Of a stretch of 64,000 bases of DNA, positions 56,801 to 64,000 are shown one piece after another; the stretch's first letter is position 1; each line of letters begins with the position of its first letter. Source of the stretch: Gavia stellata (lineage: Eukaryota > Chordata > Aves > Gaviiformes > Gaviidae); NCBI RefSeq assembly GCF_030936135.1, contig NC_082595.1, forward strand, positions 111,864,334 to 111,928,333, given 5' to 3'. The translations under genes were made by a program, and so were the position numbers. The notes beneath the pieces are model-generated. The model searched no databases. It saw only the letters and a program-made list of their open reading frames with translations, and had not been told where the DNA came from.

Positions 56801-58771
56801 AGCAGATGGACTGCTACCCTGGGGATGGGCCATGAGGCCATGTTCCCCGGGAGCTGCCTGTGCTCACCCCGCTGCCCCCAAGGTGGCCGCGATTAGCTCT
56901 TCTGCCCTTTCTCTTCCTCCCCAGATGAAGATCGCTTGTCCAAGAGGAAGAGCATTGGTGAGACCATTTCTCTGCAGGTCGAGGTGGAGTCGAGAAATAG
57001 TCCTGAGCGAGAGCAGGTACCGTGTTACGCCAGAGCTGCAGAAGCTGCCTCATCCCTTCGGCACCATGTGCTTTTAGCAACCTGACAGTGTGCAGTTAAG
57101 CCCTCTCTAATTCTTCACTTGGCTGCACGCATAATTGCTCCGCTGGCTGCAAGCGCAGGGGCCCATAACAGCCCTGGCATGTCTGGCAGCAAGTGGGGTC
57201 AGAAAGACGCCGACCCCGCTCACACTCCCCTCCAGGTGCTGACAGGTCCCAGCCTGCAAGGGAGCTGCACGGCAGGAAGGGCCTCCCGCTGCTGTTTGGG
57301 TCGCAAATTTTTATTTTCCCTGTATGCATATTTCTTAGCTATGGGATCCTTCAGGGAGGTGTAAGGCCTAGCTCGCCTAGCCTGAAAAAAACACTTTAAA
57401 AGGGCAGTTTGCCAGGAAATATATCCCTGATCTTTAAGGACAGGCTGTGTGTTGGTGCAAGAACACAGCCTGGGACACTGGTTCTGGGTTGTTGTGATCC
57501 CAGAATGGTGTCCTGTGCTGTGTGTTGAGCCTCATCTGCTTTTCCCCTTCCTTTAGCGAGCACCAGCGGAAGAAATCACGTACGAGACGCTGAAGAAGGC
57601 GATAGGTAAGCAAGGGAGCCGGCCGTGGTAGGGAGAGGTGGAGACTGGTGTGGTGTGTATGTGAGTACTGTCACACCTGTGTCTGTGTGTGCGCACCACG
57701 GATGGACGAGTCCCCAGCGCCTCACCATGGCAGGATTGCACGTGGGTCGCGGAGTGACCGGGCAGCTTCATAGCTCTGCCTGGCCCTGGGGGTGTCCGTG
57801 GCGGGGCTGGTCCCAAAGCCAGATGCTGGAGGCACTCTCCTTGGCTTTCTAGTGATGCCCAAATCCATGCTGTCTGCTGGGGAGGGGGGGATGTGGTGGT
57901 CCGTGTGGGTGGGGAGCAGCTGAGAGCCATCTCCCCTCTGCTTCAGTAGACAGCGTTGCCGTGGAGGAGCAGGAGCGGGAGCGGAGGCGGCAAGTGGTGG
58001 AGAAATTTCAGAAGGCCCCGTTCGAGGAGATCGCCGCTCACTGCGGTGCCCGGGTGAGTTGGGGCCGCGGCACTCTAAATCCCCATGGCCGCTCTGCTCA
58101 GGCGAGGCGGGCGGTGACGATGCGGCTCTGAATTTTGCCAGGCCACCCTCCCCCTGCTCTGGTGACGGCCAACGGGGTGTTTCTCCCGTTTGTACTGCTG
58201 TGGTCCCCAGGGTGCAGCCACACTAATATAGCCACTGTGTCTGTGTTACAGGCGACACTGCTGCAGAGCAAGCTCAACCAGATCTTTGAGATCACCATAC
58301 GGTGAGTTGGGGCGACAACGGAGCACGCTGTGCCAAGTACAGTTTGTTGAGCCACCCGAAAACCCGCTGCTGGAGTGTGGGGTGCCTGACCACAAGGCCA
58401 GCGCGGGCTGTGGGGCAATGGGAGCCACATGTGTCTCCCATCAAGGAGACTTGTGTGCTGGGGATGGGTGCCAGCCTGGGGTTGGGGCCTTTGCGATGGC
58501 AGAGGGGACAAGGGTTGCTGGGAGCAGCCTCTGGTTTCTTTGCCCCAGTTCTCTGCTATGGTGGCACTGGGGAGACCTGCAGCGGTGCAGGTATGCACAT
58601 TTTCTGCACCAGGCTTTGTACCAAACCTCTCTATAAACCACCTCCTTCCATCTCTTGTGTTTCAGGCCACCGCCAAGCCCCTCCGGCACCATCACAGCTG
58701 CCTACGGCCAGCCCCAAAATCATTCCATCCCGGTGTACGAGATGAAGTTCCCAGACCTGTGTGTGTACTGA
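20863..58771 (+). CDS. EFR3B: EFR3B (PI4KIIIalpha complex membrane anchor), whole coding span
   Basis: Twenty-three coding exons, each listed separately, join in frame to 2454 bases, or 817 residues plus stop, exactly the human length. The protein begins MYGVCGCCGALRPRYKRL. Cysteines 5, 7 and 8 are the family's palmitoylation cluster, followed by a basic patch that binds the inner leaflet. The body is an alpha-helical ARM/HEAT-like rod and the C-terminus ends FPDLCVY. EFR3 proteins recruit TTC7, FAM126 and PI4KA to the plasma membrane to make PI4P. The ATG lies in GCGGCC-ATG-T within a CpG island. All introns are GT-AG, and none of the exons is broken. EFR3A is excluded by the much closer match to EFR3B throughout. 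Confidence 0.97.
21027..22400. repeat. Minisatellite of about 70 bp in EFR3B intron 1
   Basis: Roughly 19 units with 67-72 bp spacing. Type A carries TTTTGCAGGGCAGTGCACC then CCTAAGTTACT; type B carries TCTATAGAGCTGTGCACC then CCATTTCCT. Junctions fall near 21112, 21182, 21253, 21321, 21391, 21461, 21531, 21599, 21669, 21738 and 21806. Units between 21250 and 21810 are nearly identical; those beyond 21900 are decayed. A B unit followed by two or three A units recurs, a higher-order pattern. The array begins about 150 bp after exon 1. Confidence 0.9.
28500..28960. promoter_or_regulatory. Candidate conserved element or enhancer in EFR3B intron 1
   Basis: An AT-rich island in a G+C-rich intron. 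It holds TTTAATTAAG, repeated TTATTAAG/TTATTG motifs and CCATTAAAA at 28505-28640, and GTAATTATCCCCAATTAGAT near 28899-28920. Such TAAT-rich, low-CpG blocks are typical of homeodomain-bound enhancers. This is a composition argument only. Confidence 0.3.
30810..31260. promoter_or_regulatory. Second AT-rich candidate element, intron 1
   Basis: Contains TTTAATTATGCAATTATTATTG near 30819-30842 and a duplicated ATTTATTAAGAGG at about 31168 and 31230. Surrounding DNA is G+C rich. Regulatory function is inferred from composition. Confidence 0.22.
31862..31884. repeat. T-rich homopolymer tract
   Basis: A T run interrupted by one C, followed by TAAATAAAC. It could be an old retroposon tail in reverse, but no element body is recognisable. 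Confidence 0.6.
33051..33127 (+). CDS. EFR3B: EFR3B coding exon 2
   Basis: Completes Gly3 and encodes residues 4-28: the Cys5/Cys7/Cys8 palmitoylation cluster, the basic segment LRPRYKRL and VDNIFPEDPE. Acceptor TTCCAG, donor GTAAAC. Confidence 0.96.
34178..34305 (+). CDS. EFR3B: EFR3B coding exon 3
   Basis: Residues 29-71, DGLVKTNMEKLTFYAL through LSERLIRDVSRHRYG. Acceptor TTTCAG, donor GTAAGG. Confidence 0.97.
34306..37975 (+). other. EFR3B: EFR3B intron 3
   Basis: Unique intron sequence of 3.7 kb with no recognisable repeat, RNA gene or extra exon. A modestly AT-rich patch at 35.3-35.55 kb contains GCATATAAGCATATAATT. Confidence 0.5.
37976..38126 (+). CDS. EFR3B: EFR3B coding exon 4
   Basis: Residues 71-121, YVCIAMEALDQLLMACHC through NLQILGTNS. 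Acceptor CCCAG, donor GTGAGT. Confidence 0.97.
38127..43761 (+). other. EFR3B: EFR3B intron 4
   Basis: A 5.6-kb intron. An AT-rich block at about 39.95-40.2 kb (TAATGATAATGAG, GCTTAATTAGAGG) resembles the candidate elements of intron 1. The rest shows nothing I can name. Confidence 0.45.
43762..43883 (+). CDS. EFR3B: EFR3B coding exon 5
   Basis: Residues 122-162, FVKFANIEEDTPSYHRSYDF to HDDLDIRTK. Acceptor CCCAG, donor GTGAGT. Confidence 0.97.
43884..46039 (+). other. EFR3B: EFR3B intron 5
   Basis: A 2.2-kb intron of unique sequence. I see no repeat or extra exon. The last 100 bases before exon 6 are AT rich with ATGTATATATG. Confidence 0.45.
46040..46189 (+). CDS. EFR3B: EFR3B coding exon 6
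   Basis: Residues 162-212, IRMSGIKGLQGVVRKTVNDE to FNLQHVEEAE. Acceptor CTCAG, donor GTGAGT. Confidence 0.97.
46190..47449 (+). other. EFR3B: EFR3B intron 6
   Basis: A 1.3-kb G+C-rich intron. The long minus-strand open frame across it and exon 7 has no family resemblance and is treated as spurious. Confidence 0.45.
47450..47584 (+). CDS. EFR3B: EFR3B coding exon 7
   Basis: Residues 212-257. A Ser/Pro- and Glu/Lys-rich loop (SRSPSPLQATEKEKESPTEL) is followed by RCLRELLGRAAYGNIKNAIK. Acceptor CACAG, donor GTAAGT. Confidence 0.96.
47939..48017 (+). CDS. EFR3B: EFR3B coding exon 8
   Basis: Residues 257-283, HLDNHSLWEPKIFATCCFR to IIMYSIQ. The segment FATCCFRII differs slightly from human. Acceptor CCCAG, donor GTGGGG. 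Confidence 0.95.
48018..49379 (+). other. EFR3B: EFR3B intron 8
   Basis: A 1.4-kb intron, G+C rich at first and AT richer from 48.9 kb. No feature recognised. Confidence 0.45.
49380..49515 (+). CDS. EFR3B: EFR3B coding exon 9
   Basis: Residues 284-329, PQHSHLVIQQLLGHLDANSK to EAAVIAASGSV. Acceptor TACAG, donor GTAAGT. Confidence 0.97.
50040..50201 (+). CDS. EFR3B: EFR3B coding exon 10
   Basis: Residues 329-383, GPTVLEVFNTLLRQLRLSID to HEERMFQEAVIKTI. Acceptor CCCAG, donor GTGGGG. Confidence 0.97.
50834..50945 (+). CDS. EFR3B: EFR3B coding exon 11
   Basis: Residues 383-420, GSFASTLPTYQQSEVMVFIM, then a divergent loop (PSSQQSIEAGKAG). Acceptor CGCAG, donor GTGAGA. Confidence 0.96.
50946..52806 (+). 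other. EFR3B: EFR3B intron 11
   Basis: A 1.9-kb intron of unique sequence. No repeat or extra exon recognised. Confidence 0.45.
52807..52858 (+). CDS. EFR3B: EFR3B coding exon 12
   Basis: A 52-base exon, residues 420-437, ENRNRLTQIMLLKSLLQ. Acceptor GACAG, donor GTATGA. Confidence 0.96.
53090..53262 (+). CDS. EFR3B: EFR3B coding exon 13
   Basis: Residues 438-495, VSVGFQCSNMLTALPSAFLD to SFIDRHGNRQKFSTI. The donor is AG/GTTATG, weak from position +3, yet the frame continues exactly into exon 14. Confidence 0.95.
53936..54011 (+). CDS. EFR3B: EFR3B coding exon 14
   Basis: Residues 495-520, STISDISVLKLKVDKCSRQD then TVFMKK. Acceptor TGCAG after a T-rich tract, donor GTAGTG. Confidence 0.96.
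54863..55024 (+). CDS. EFR3B: EFR3B coding exon 15
   Basis: 54 codons, residues 521-574, HGQQLYRHIYLICKEETNVQ to VDLIRLVLAVQ. Acceptor CACAG, donor GTAGGC. Confidence 0.97.
55349..55480 (+). CDS. EFR3B: EFR3B coding exon 16
   Basis: 44 codons, residues 575-618, EIAQINEDNLSAYNRCALFA to TVPTFCQHIHE. Acceptor CGCAG, donor GTGCGA. Confidence 0.97.
55593..55660 (+). CDS. EFR3B: EFR3B coding exon 17
   Basis: Residues 619-641, VIQMRQKEAPYLLPEDVFVE then RP. Acceptor CACAG, donor GTAAGA. Confidence 0.96.
56389..56516 (+). CDS. EFR3B: EFR3B coding exon 18
   Basis: Residues 641-684. The first part (RLSKSLDRLGPEVFFWQSKI) differs from human, then SEVLGGSGYNSDRL is conserved. Acceptor CATAG, donor GTACGC. 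The donor is placed so that G plus AT forms the conserved Asp684. Confidence 0.93.
56925..57016 (+). CDS. EFR3B: EFR3B coding exon 19
   Basis: Residues 684-714, DEDRLSKRKSIGETISLQVE to SRNSPEREQ, a Ser-rich and basic stretch that looks phosphorylatable. Acceptor CCCAG, donor GTACCG. Confidence 0.95.
57557..57605 (+). CDS. EFR3B: EFR3B coding exon 20
   Basis: A 49-base exon, residues 715-731, RAPAEEITYETLKKAI. Acceptor TTTAG, donor GTAAGC. Confidence 0.95.
57947..58053 (+). CDS. EFR3B: EFR3B coding exon 21
   Basis: Residues 731-766, VDSVAVEEQERERRRQVVEK, a charged helix, then FEEIAAHCGAR. Acceptor TTCAG, donor GTGAGT. Confidence 0.96.
58252..58301 (+). CDS. EFR3B: EFR3B coding exon 22
   Basis: A 50-base exon, residues 767-783, ATLLQSKLNQIFEITI. 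Acceptor TACAG, donor GTGAGT. Confidence 0.96.
58666..58771 (+). CDS. EFR3B: EFR3B coding exon 23 and stop
   Basis: Residues 783-817, PPPSPSGTITAAYGQPQNHS to KFPDLCVY, then TGA at 58769-58771. Acceptor TTCAG. Confidence 0.97.
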
Positions 58772-60560
58772 GGGCGGCCGTGCTGGTAGGGCAGAGCCAC
58801 CGCCGCACAGCTGGCACCAGAGGACCTCTTGGGGAGAGTGCTGACCCTGTGGCGAGCGCATCCTCGTGCACGACGGGTGGGGACATGGACACCAAGGCCA
58901 CCCCAAAATTCGTTGGCACCACAAACCTGTCTCCCATACTTTCTTTTGTGACTCTGTGACTCTCTGCCTCCGCAGCCACGTTTTGCGGCAGTTGGTGGTG
59001 CAGGAGGCTTGGGGAACAGTGGCACGGGGAGGTGGGTAGTTGCTCTGACCTCCCTCTCCAGTTTCATTTTTTGGGAAGGGGAGGGGAGATGCTCTGGCTC
59101 TGGGCAGAGCACGTTGGGCACGTACATCTTCCCGGCATAAAGCAAACCTGTTCCCTGGGGAATCCCTCCCCGCATCATCTGTTGGCCACGGTGAGAGCCC
59201 GTGGCAAGGGGCAGGGCTGAAGCTGGAGGGTGCGAGACTGTAAAAGGCAGGAGGGGATCTGGGGCGCAGCGTGCCGGAGCCTGGGGCAGCCACAAAACCA
59301 AAGCCTGCCTGAGCTGGTGCTTGAGGCAGGTTGCTGGAGGGGGTACGGTCCCCGCGTCCAGCTCCTGGCCTGTGAGCCTGCATCTTTCCGTAGCCCCCTC
59401 ATCGCGTGGCCAATTCCCCTGGGCGCTTCACCGTGCCCCGATGTCCTGGACAGAGGGTTTGCCTGGTGCAGCACGAGGGTGGCGATCGTCCCATCCCAGT
59501 GTGGGCTCACACAGCAGCCTGGCTGGTTCCAGGTCACTTGAACACACGATTTCTTTGGGAAAACCCACTTTTTGGGGGGAAAACCCACAAAAGCCCTGCC
59601 TCTCACCCAGGTCACTGGCAGGCTGCTCGCAGGGGGCTGGTGCAACTGAGCCCACAGGCAGTGTGCCCGGGTGTGCAGCGGAACGTCTGGAGCAGTGACA
59701 CGAGGCACGAGCAACCACCATGCTGGGGAATATTAACGCATTAACACACTTTTCATATTTTTGGGTTGGGTTTTCACAGTTTTGGGGTTCCTGTCTCAAA
59801 GAAAGAATTATTTTTTTACTTTTTTAGCAGAATCACAAAGTCCAATCTTAAATCAACTGAGCCGTAATCACGAAGAAACCCTAGGGCTGCAGGAAATAGC
59901 TGCGATAAGAGGTGTTTTACAGGGTCCAACCTGCAGACCCTGCACCTGGCAGGCTGTGGAACACACCTCTGCTTCTGCAGTAGGATAAAACTGGATTTGG
60001 TCTGGGGAGAGATGAGGCTATGGAGAGTTTTGCTTTAGACGCACGTGGTAGAAAATTCTGGGTCCTACCAAACAAAAACTGCAAGGTGAAGACAGTAGGG
60101 ATGGGGAGGAAAGGTTGGTTGGGGTTATTCCGTCGTTCACAGGGTCTTTCATGCTCCCAAATGCCTTTCAAGTGTCGGTGCGCTAAGGCTGTTGGCAAGG
60201 CGAGCTCGGGTGCACTCGCAGTCGGACGGGCACTGCCTGCAGCTTCCCCACCGTCGCCTTCCGAGCAGCCTGGGGGTCCGTGGGGGTCTCTCCTGCGTGC
60301 TCGGGCAGCCCCTTCCCTTCCGGCCAGACATGCTGTTTCTGTCTTTGCCACACGAAGAGACACGGAAGGTGTCTAAAGCTGGAGACGCGGGAGCTGCTTC
60401 CACACATCGCGGAGGGACAGCAGGTAAACACAGCCGCTCGGCGGTCGCGCCGGCTCTGCCCGTGCATTGCTGGGTTGCTTCAGCCGCGACCCTGTTCTCT
60501 GCCACCTCTCGCTGCAGATCTTCAGGCAGTTATTTTAAGCTGTAATTACACATTACCATC

Positions 60561-60594
60561 CCCTTCTTTTCTTTTTCTTTTTTTTTTTTTTTTT
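60561..60594. repeat. Pyrimidine (CT)/T tract
   Basis: An almost pure C/T stretch ending in a long T run inside the EFR3B 3' UTR. Confidence 0.75.
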
Positions 60595-61607
60595 AACTCG
60601 GTGGTGGATACAGTTTGTGATTGCCCCAAGGTCACCGCTTGTTTGTGTGGTTGTGCTGTAATCCGGGTTTAGGAAATGATCTAGCTTAAGAGGACAGGAA
60701 AAACAAGGGTTTATTTCAGTCCCTGGGCTGAATCACAGCGTTGCCCTGCTCGCAGCGTGGCTCTGCCTGTGCCAGCCCTGCCCGAGGCTCTCCCCTTGCT
60801 GCCTCTCCTCAGGGTCCCCATGTGTCTCTGTCCCCTGTTCCCAAGCCCTTTTTGCTCCCTGGGCTATGCCTGTCCCGCTGGAGCCCGGGTTTTGGCTGGG
60901 GCAGGTTTTGGGGTGGGCAGTGAGAACGCAAAGCAGGCTGCTCGGGGAAGGAGGGTTTGCTCCCGTGGCTGTTCTAATGAAAAGCACTAAAATTTTTGAC
61001 AAAATGCAGTAGGAAAAGCAATTAACCCCTAAATTCTGTGTCCATGGGAAAAACACCTCTTCAAAACCACAAAGAAGGTGGGAAGATGAGCACAAGTTTG
61101 TGAGTGCTGAAGGAGAGGAGCCATGGGGACACCACGGGGCGCATCTTGCGGTGCCCATCATCCCTTTTGGGGCAGAAAACACCCCTGGCCTCTGCTCCTG
61201 GGACCAGCCTCCGGTCCCAACGCTTTTCCCTTGCTCCGCTCCGTGGGACCTGGCAGCGGGGCTGGGGCCATCACCTCCTGGCTGGCTGCATCCCCCAGCA
61301 CGTCTCGCCGCGGCCCCTCCCCGTTTTGGGACCCAGACTCCACCTGTAAATGTCCCTCCCCAGACACACACGCGGTGTAAGTGACCTGTTTGTACATCAC
61401 GTTTAGTTTAGATACCTGTGTACGTATAGATGACAAAGTATATTTCTATAAAGTCGGCAGTTTAGGTGCATGTGTGCGTTTCCATCTCTGTATTTCGGAG
61501 CACTGTGGCATTTGCATCTGTAGCCCAGGGCAGGGGGGGAGCGGGTTGTTAAAAAGGGCCAAGGAGCCCTCGATATTTTCAAATGCACCATCTTAATGCC
61601 CTTTTCA

Positions 61608-61613
61608 AATAAA
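61608..61613 (+). terminator. EFR3B: EFR3B poly(A) signal (AATAAA)
   Basis: A canonical AATAAA with GT-rich sequence downstream (GATGTTG, GGCGTGTTC), so cleavage is expected near 61625-61640. Further AATAAA hexamers near 61979 and 62170 could act as alternatives. Confidence 0.6.
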
Positions 61614-61639
61614 TGTTGATGTTGCCACGTTAGGGGCTC

Positions 61640-63040
61640 TGATATCTTGGCGTGTTCACAGCGCCCGGGCGCCGTCTCTCTGCTCTGGGAGAGGAAAAAC
61701 GTGTTTTTCCCTGCAGGGCTGGAGAAGGGAAGGCATGGGGTGAGGAGGAGGATGGCCTCGGCTGTGGATGAGCTTCTTTCCCCCAGCTCTGTGCCCAGGA
61801 TCCAACCCAAACCGGGCTTCATCTTCATCATCCTTTATAATTCAGTATTTCCTCCATTTTTTTCCCCCATCCCGCAGAAGCTCCCTGCAGTGCGCAGGGC
61901 AGTGGGGAAAGGTGCTGGGCTTCTGCTCCCGGGTGTGCGTGAACGTGCAGAAACCCACCTGCCAAGGCCAAAATGGGAAATAAAACACCCGGCGAGCTAT
62001 TTGAGGGGCCAAAATGTACGCGGTGCGCACCGTGCCACGGGTGCTTCAGCCACGTGCTGCACCAGCTACGCTGAGGACTGATCTAGGACATCCCTTGGCT
62101 AAGGAGTCGGGGCGGGGGAAAGCGTTAATACGAGCCTTGTTTTCCCTTAATATTTCCCCCACGTTACACCAAATAAATGGTGGTGGGTTCATCCCGCTGG
62201 GGCATCTGCAGCTCTTCTGCACGTGCTTGCCATCCTCGGGTGGAGCGGGAGGTGGGGGGAAGCGCAAAGCCAGCGCCTGAGATCACCATTACGATATTAA
62301 TGGTGGTGGTTTGCTGCCTGGGAAGCGTGTGAAAGGGGGAACGGGCATGGTTATGCTTTGGCAACCATAAGGTGTTAGTTGGGCGGAGATGGTCAAGGTT
62401 TGTTTCCCCATGAATCTGCTTTTAAACCTGGCCTTCTCCCCAACGCACCAACCCAAGGCACCCTCCCCAGCCTGCCCCCCCGCTTCACTACCTGAGTTAG
62501 CAGCATTACTTTATAAATAACAAAGCTTTCCCTAGTACCCGGGCTCTTCAGCATTGTCATTTAATGGGGAATTAATGAGTTTACCTGGGAGGTGGGTGCT
62601 GGGGGAGCCTGCCTGGGTCCCTTTGCTCCTTGGGGCAGCACCCAGAGGATGCTGCGTTTCCCCAGGCTGACAGCAAACACTGTCACGGCGTGTCACAGCA
62701 GCGTGGGGCTCCTCTCCGGGACCGAAACACACTCTGCTGGGGTGTGCAGGAGGGCCCCTGCCAAAATGCAGCCCCTGGTGCCCTCTCCGGGCTGGCTGCG
62801 GTGAGCCCAGCCTTGCTGGAGCCCCACGGCTGGCTCCTGAGAAACTCCTGAGCAGGGGGTGCAAAATGGCCCTTTCCCCCACCCCACCCCAAAACACACC
62901 CCCCAGCACTTTCCCACTTTCTCTTTACCCCCTCAGCTGCAGGATTTTACTCTGCAATTACTTTTTCTGCCCCCTGCAAAGACCAGGCACCCCCAGAGAC
63001 ATTGCCCACACCTGGTTAGCTTGCAAAAAAAGGTATATAT
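61640..63040. other. Tail-to-tail intergenic gap between EFR3B and POMC
   Basis: About 1.4 kb of unique sequence between two convergent genes. It contains AATAAA-type hexamers on the plus strand and no recognisable gene or transposon. Confidence 0.5.
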
Positions 63041-63054
63041 ATATATTTTTTTTT
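63034..63054. repeat. (TA)n followed by a T run
   Basis: Six TA units then nine T at the presumed end of the POMC 3' UTR. The microsatellite is likely polymorphic. Confidence 0.75.
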
Positions 63055-63359
63055 AGAATTCTTTTAATCCATCATTTACAGTATTATACAGCTCAGTGAA
63101 AATATAGGAAAGTCATCTGGCGTGCTCCAAACTGGGCATCATCCCCGCTCGCCGCGCGTGTCCAGTGAGCGCGGCGAAGCGGTTGACGTCTTTACCCTTA
63201 ACCTGTTCCCACCCAGTGAAACCCGGGAGCGGACCCCTTTGGAGTACTAATTAAGAACGACATAACGAGTGATTTCTAAGTGAAACACATGCCAGCGGGA
63301 CACTAAAGCTACGGGAGGGGGCGGCAGCGGGGGCGGGACACCCCTCGGGCTCTCCCCCA
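63045..63359 (-). other. POMC: POMC 3' UTR
   Basis: Non-coding sequence between the POMC stop and the ATTAAA. Its short length is usual for POMC transcripts. Confidence 0.55.
63063..63068 (-). terminator. POMC: POMC poly(A) signal (ATTAAA)
   Basis: The plus strand TTTAAT gives ATTAAA on the minus strand about 300 bases after the POMC stop. Cleavage would fall near 63040-63050, in the TA/T repeat. No AATAAA is nearer. Confidence 0.5.
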
Positions 63360-64000
63360 TCACTGCCCCTTCTTGTAGGCGCTTTTGATGATGGCGTTTT
63401 TGAAGAGAGTCACTAGAGGGGTCTGGCTGTGCTCCGAGGTCATGAAGCCCCCATAGCGCTTGTCCTTCAAGGGCGCGTGCCAGCGGAAATGGCGCATGCG
63501 GTAGGAGCCACCAGCCTTCTTCTCCTCCTCCTGGCCTTCCTCCTCCTCCTCCTCCTCTTCCTCCTCGGGCGGTGCCCCCGTGCTGCCGAGCGCCAGCTCC
63601 CGCCTGAACTCCAGCGGGTAGCTCTCGGCCAACTCCTCCTCCACCCCGTTGGGGTAGACCTTGATGGGTCTCCTCTTGCGTCCCACCGGCTTTCCCCAGC
63701 GAAAGTGCTCCATGGAGTAGGAGCGTTTGCCTTCCTCCCGCTCCAGCCCGGTTCCCTCCTCTTCCTCGCGGCGGGGCAGCGCGGTGGCGGTCAGCAATGC
63801 CGGCGCTGGGTTGCCCCCCGCCGCCTCCTCCCGTTTGTGCCCCCCGCCGCCGCTGCTGCTGTTCCTCCGGCCAAACTTGTTCCAGCGAAAGTGGCTCATG
63901 ACGTACTTGCGGATGCTCTCGGAGAGGGGCTGGAGGTGCCCGTTCCCCGGGTAGACGGGTGCCTCAGCCGACAGGTCAGCTCTGCACGCCGCGGCGCACG
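63360..64000 (-). CDS. POMC: POMC (pro-opiomelanocortin), 3' coding part, cut by the window edge
   Basis: The minus strand is open from the right edge to a TGA at 63360-63362. It encodes the prohormone from within N-POMC to the end. In order: the end of N-POMC with two cysteines, gamma-MSH ([12 protein letters not shown]) followed by RR, a joining region with an N-S-S glycosylation sequon, KR, ACTH, RR, beta-lipotropin with a Glu-rich spacer, beta-MSH, KR and beta-endorphin. Three HFRW melanocortin cores and YGGFM identify it beyond doubt. Prohormone convertases cut at the dibasic sites in pituitary and hypothalamic cells to release melanocortins and an opioid. The signal peptide and first part of N-POMC lie outside the window. 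Confidence 0.98.
   Translation of the reverse strand, partial: CAAACRADLSAEAPVYPGNGHLQPLSESIRKYVMSHFRWNKFGRRNSSSGGGGHKREEAAGGNPAPALLTATALPRREEEEGTGLEREEGKRSYSMEHFRWGKPVGRKRRPIKVYPNGVEEELAESYPLEFRRELALGSTGAPPEEEEEEEEEEGQEEEKKAGGSYRMRHFRWHAPLKDKRYGGFMTSEHSQTPLVTLFKNAIIKSAYKKGQ
63363..63455 (-). other. POMC: Beta-endorphin (31 residues)
   Basis: Starts [20 protein letters not shown] after KR and ends AYKKGQ at the stop. It begins with the Met-enkephalin motif that binds opioid receptors. Confidence 0.96.
63462..63515 (-). other. POMC: Beta-MSH peptide
   Basis: [18 protein letters not shown], preceded by KK and followed by KR. The core is RHFRW with His after Trp in place of the Gly of alpha-MSH. 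Confidence 0.85.
63537..63566 (-). repeat. POMC: Poly-glutamate tract (ten Glu) in beta-lipotropin
   Basis: Ten consecutive Glu codons, eight GAG and two GAA, followed by GQEEEKK. The GAG runs suggest codon-repeat slippage, so length variation is likely. Confidence 0.9.
63606..63722 (-). other. POMC: ACTH (39 residues), containing alpha-MSH
   Basis: Begins [19 protein letters not shown] after KR and ends ESYPLEF before RR. The first 13 residues ([13 protein letters not shown]) followed by GRKRR form alpha-MSH with the Gly amide donor. The length of 39 is standard. Confidence 0.96.
63870..63905 (-). other. POMC: Gamma-MSH peptide
   Basis: [12 protein letters not shown] followed by RR. It has the HFRW core for melanocortin receptors. 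The C-terminal Gly before RR could be an amide donor. Confidence 0.92.

Larger units (their letters stand above)
58772..61630 (+). other. EFR3B: EFR3B 3' UTR
   Basis: About 2.85 kb of non-coding sequence between the TGA and the AATAAA at 61608. It has a long pyrimidine tract at 60561-60594 and AT-rich patches near 59.8 and 61.4 kb. No splice-flanked exon is seen. Shorter alternative 3' ends are possible. Confidence 0.6.
63363..63599 (-). other. POMC: Beta-lipotropin region
   Basis: From [11 protein letters not shown] after the RR that follows ACTH to the C-terminus. It includes the Glu tract, beta-MSH and beta-endorphin. Confidence 0.9.

Noticed and set aside
1-64000. CRISPR arrays, operons, prophage or other prokaryotic systems
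   Set aside because: The window is vertebrate nuclear DNA with spliced genes; the tandem repeats lack a repeat-spacer arrangement.

Overview
The window reads as vertebrate nuclear DNA, most likely from a bird. Three protein genes with GT-AG introns can be followed exon by exon. The introns are short: a 23-coding-exon EFR3B fits in about 38 kb. Interspersed repeats are sparse, and the only clear transposon is a 5'-truncated CR1 LINE, the dominant avian retroposon. A crocodilian or turtle is not excluded. The order DNAJC27 (-), EFR3B (+), POMC (-) matches the human 2p23 order as I know it.

Layout. 1-1100: CpG island at the left edge, possibly the ADCY3 promoter (inference from synteny). 2.6-12.6 kb: DNAJC27 on the minus strand, seven coding exons giving a 273-residue Rab-like GTPase/J-domain protein. 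A CR1 lies in its intron 3. Its CpG-island promoter carries a TCTCGCGAGA palindrome and a CTCF-like core, with a CCAAT cluster in the first intron. 12.7-20.4 kb: intergenic, no convincing gene, with a degenerate CTGTGCC(A/G)TG minisatellite at 18.9-19.3 kb. 20.4-61.6 kb: EFR3B on the plus strand, from a CpG-island promoter through 23 coding exons (817 residues) to an AATAAA at 61608. Its first coding exon holds only 7 coding bases, and a roughly 70-bp minisatellite starts about 150 bp into the 12-kb first intron. 61.6-63.0 kb: short tail-to-tail gap. 63.05-64.0 kb: the 3' part of POMC on the minus strand, with gamma-MSH, ACTH/alpha-MSH, beta-MSH and beta-endorphin, cut by the window edge.

The genes are neighbours by conserved synteny and do not form one pathway. 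EFR3B anchors the PI4KIIIalpha complex at the plasma membrane. DNAJC27 is a GTPase coupled to a J domain. POMC is a secreted prohormone. Exon boundaries were placed by hand from reading frame, splice consensus and remembered human proteins. Both full-length models close in frame with exactly the human lengths (273 and 817), a strong internal check.

I found no clearly new biological system. The items most worth checking are the higher-order minisatellite in EFR3B intron 1, the CCAAT cluster with an internal ORF in DNAJC27 intron 1, the promoter palindrome and CTCF-like site, the AT-rich islands in EFR3B intron 1, and the acidic spacer and KK site in POMC.
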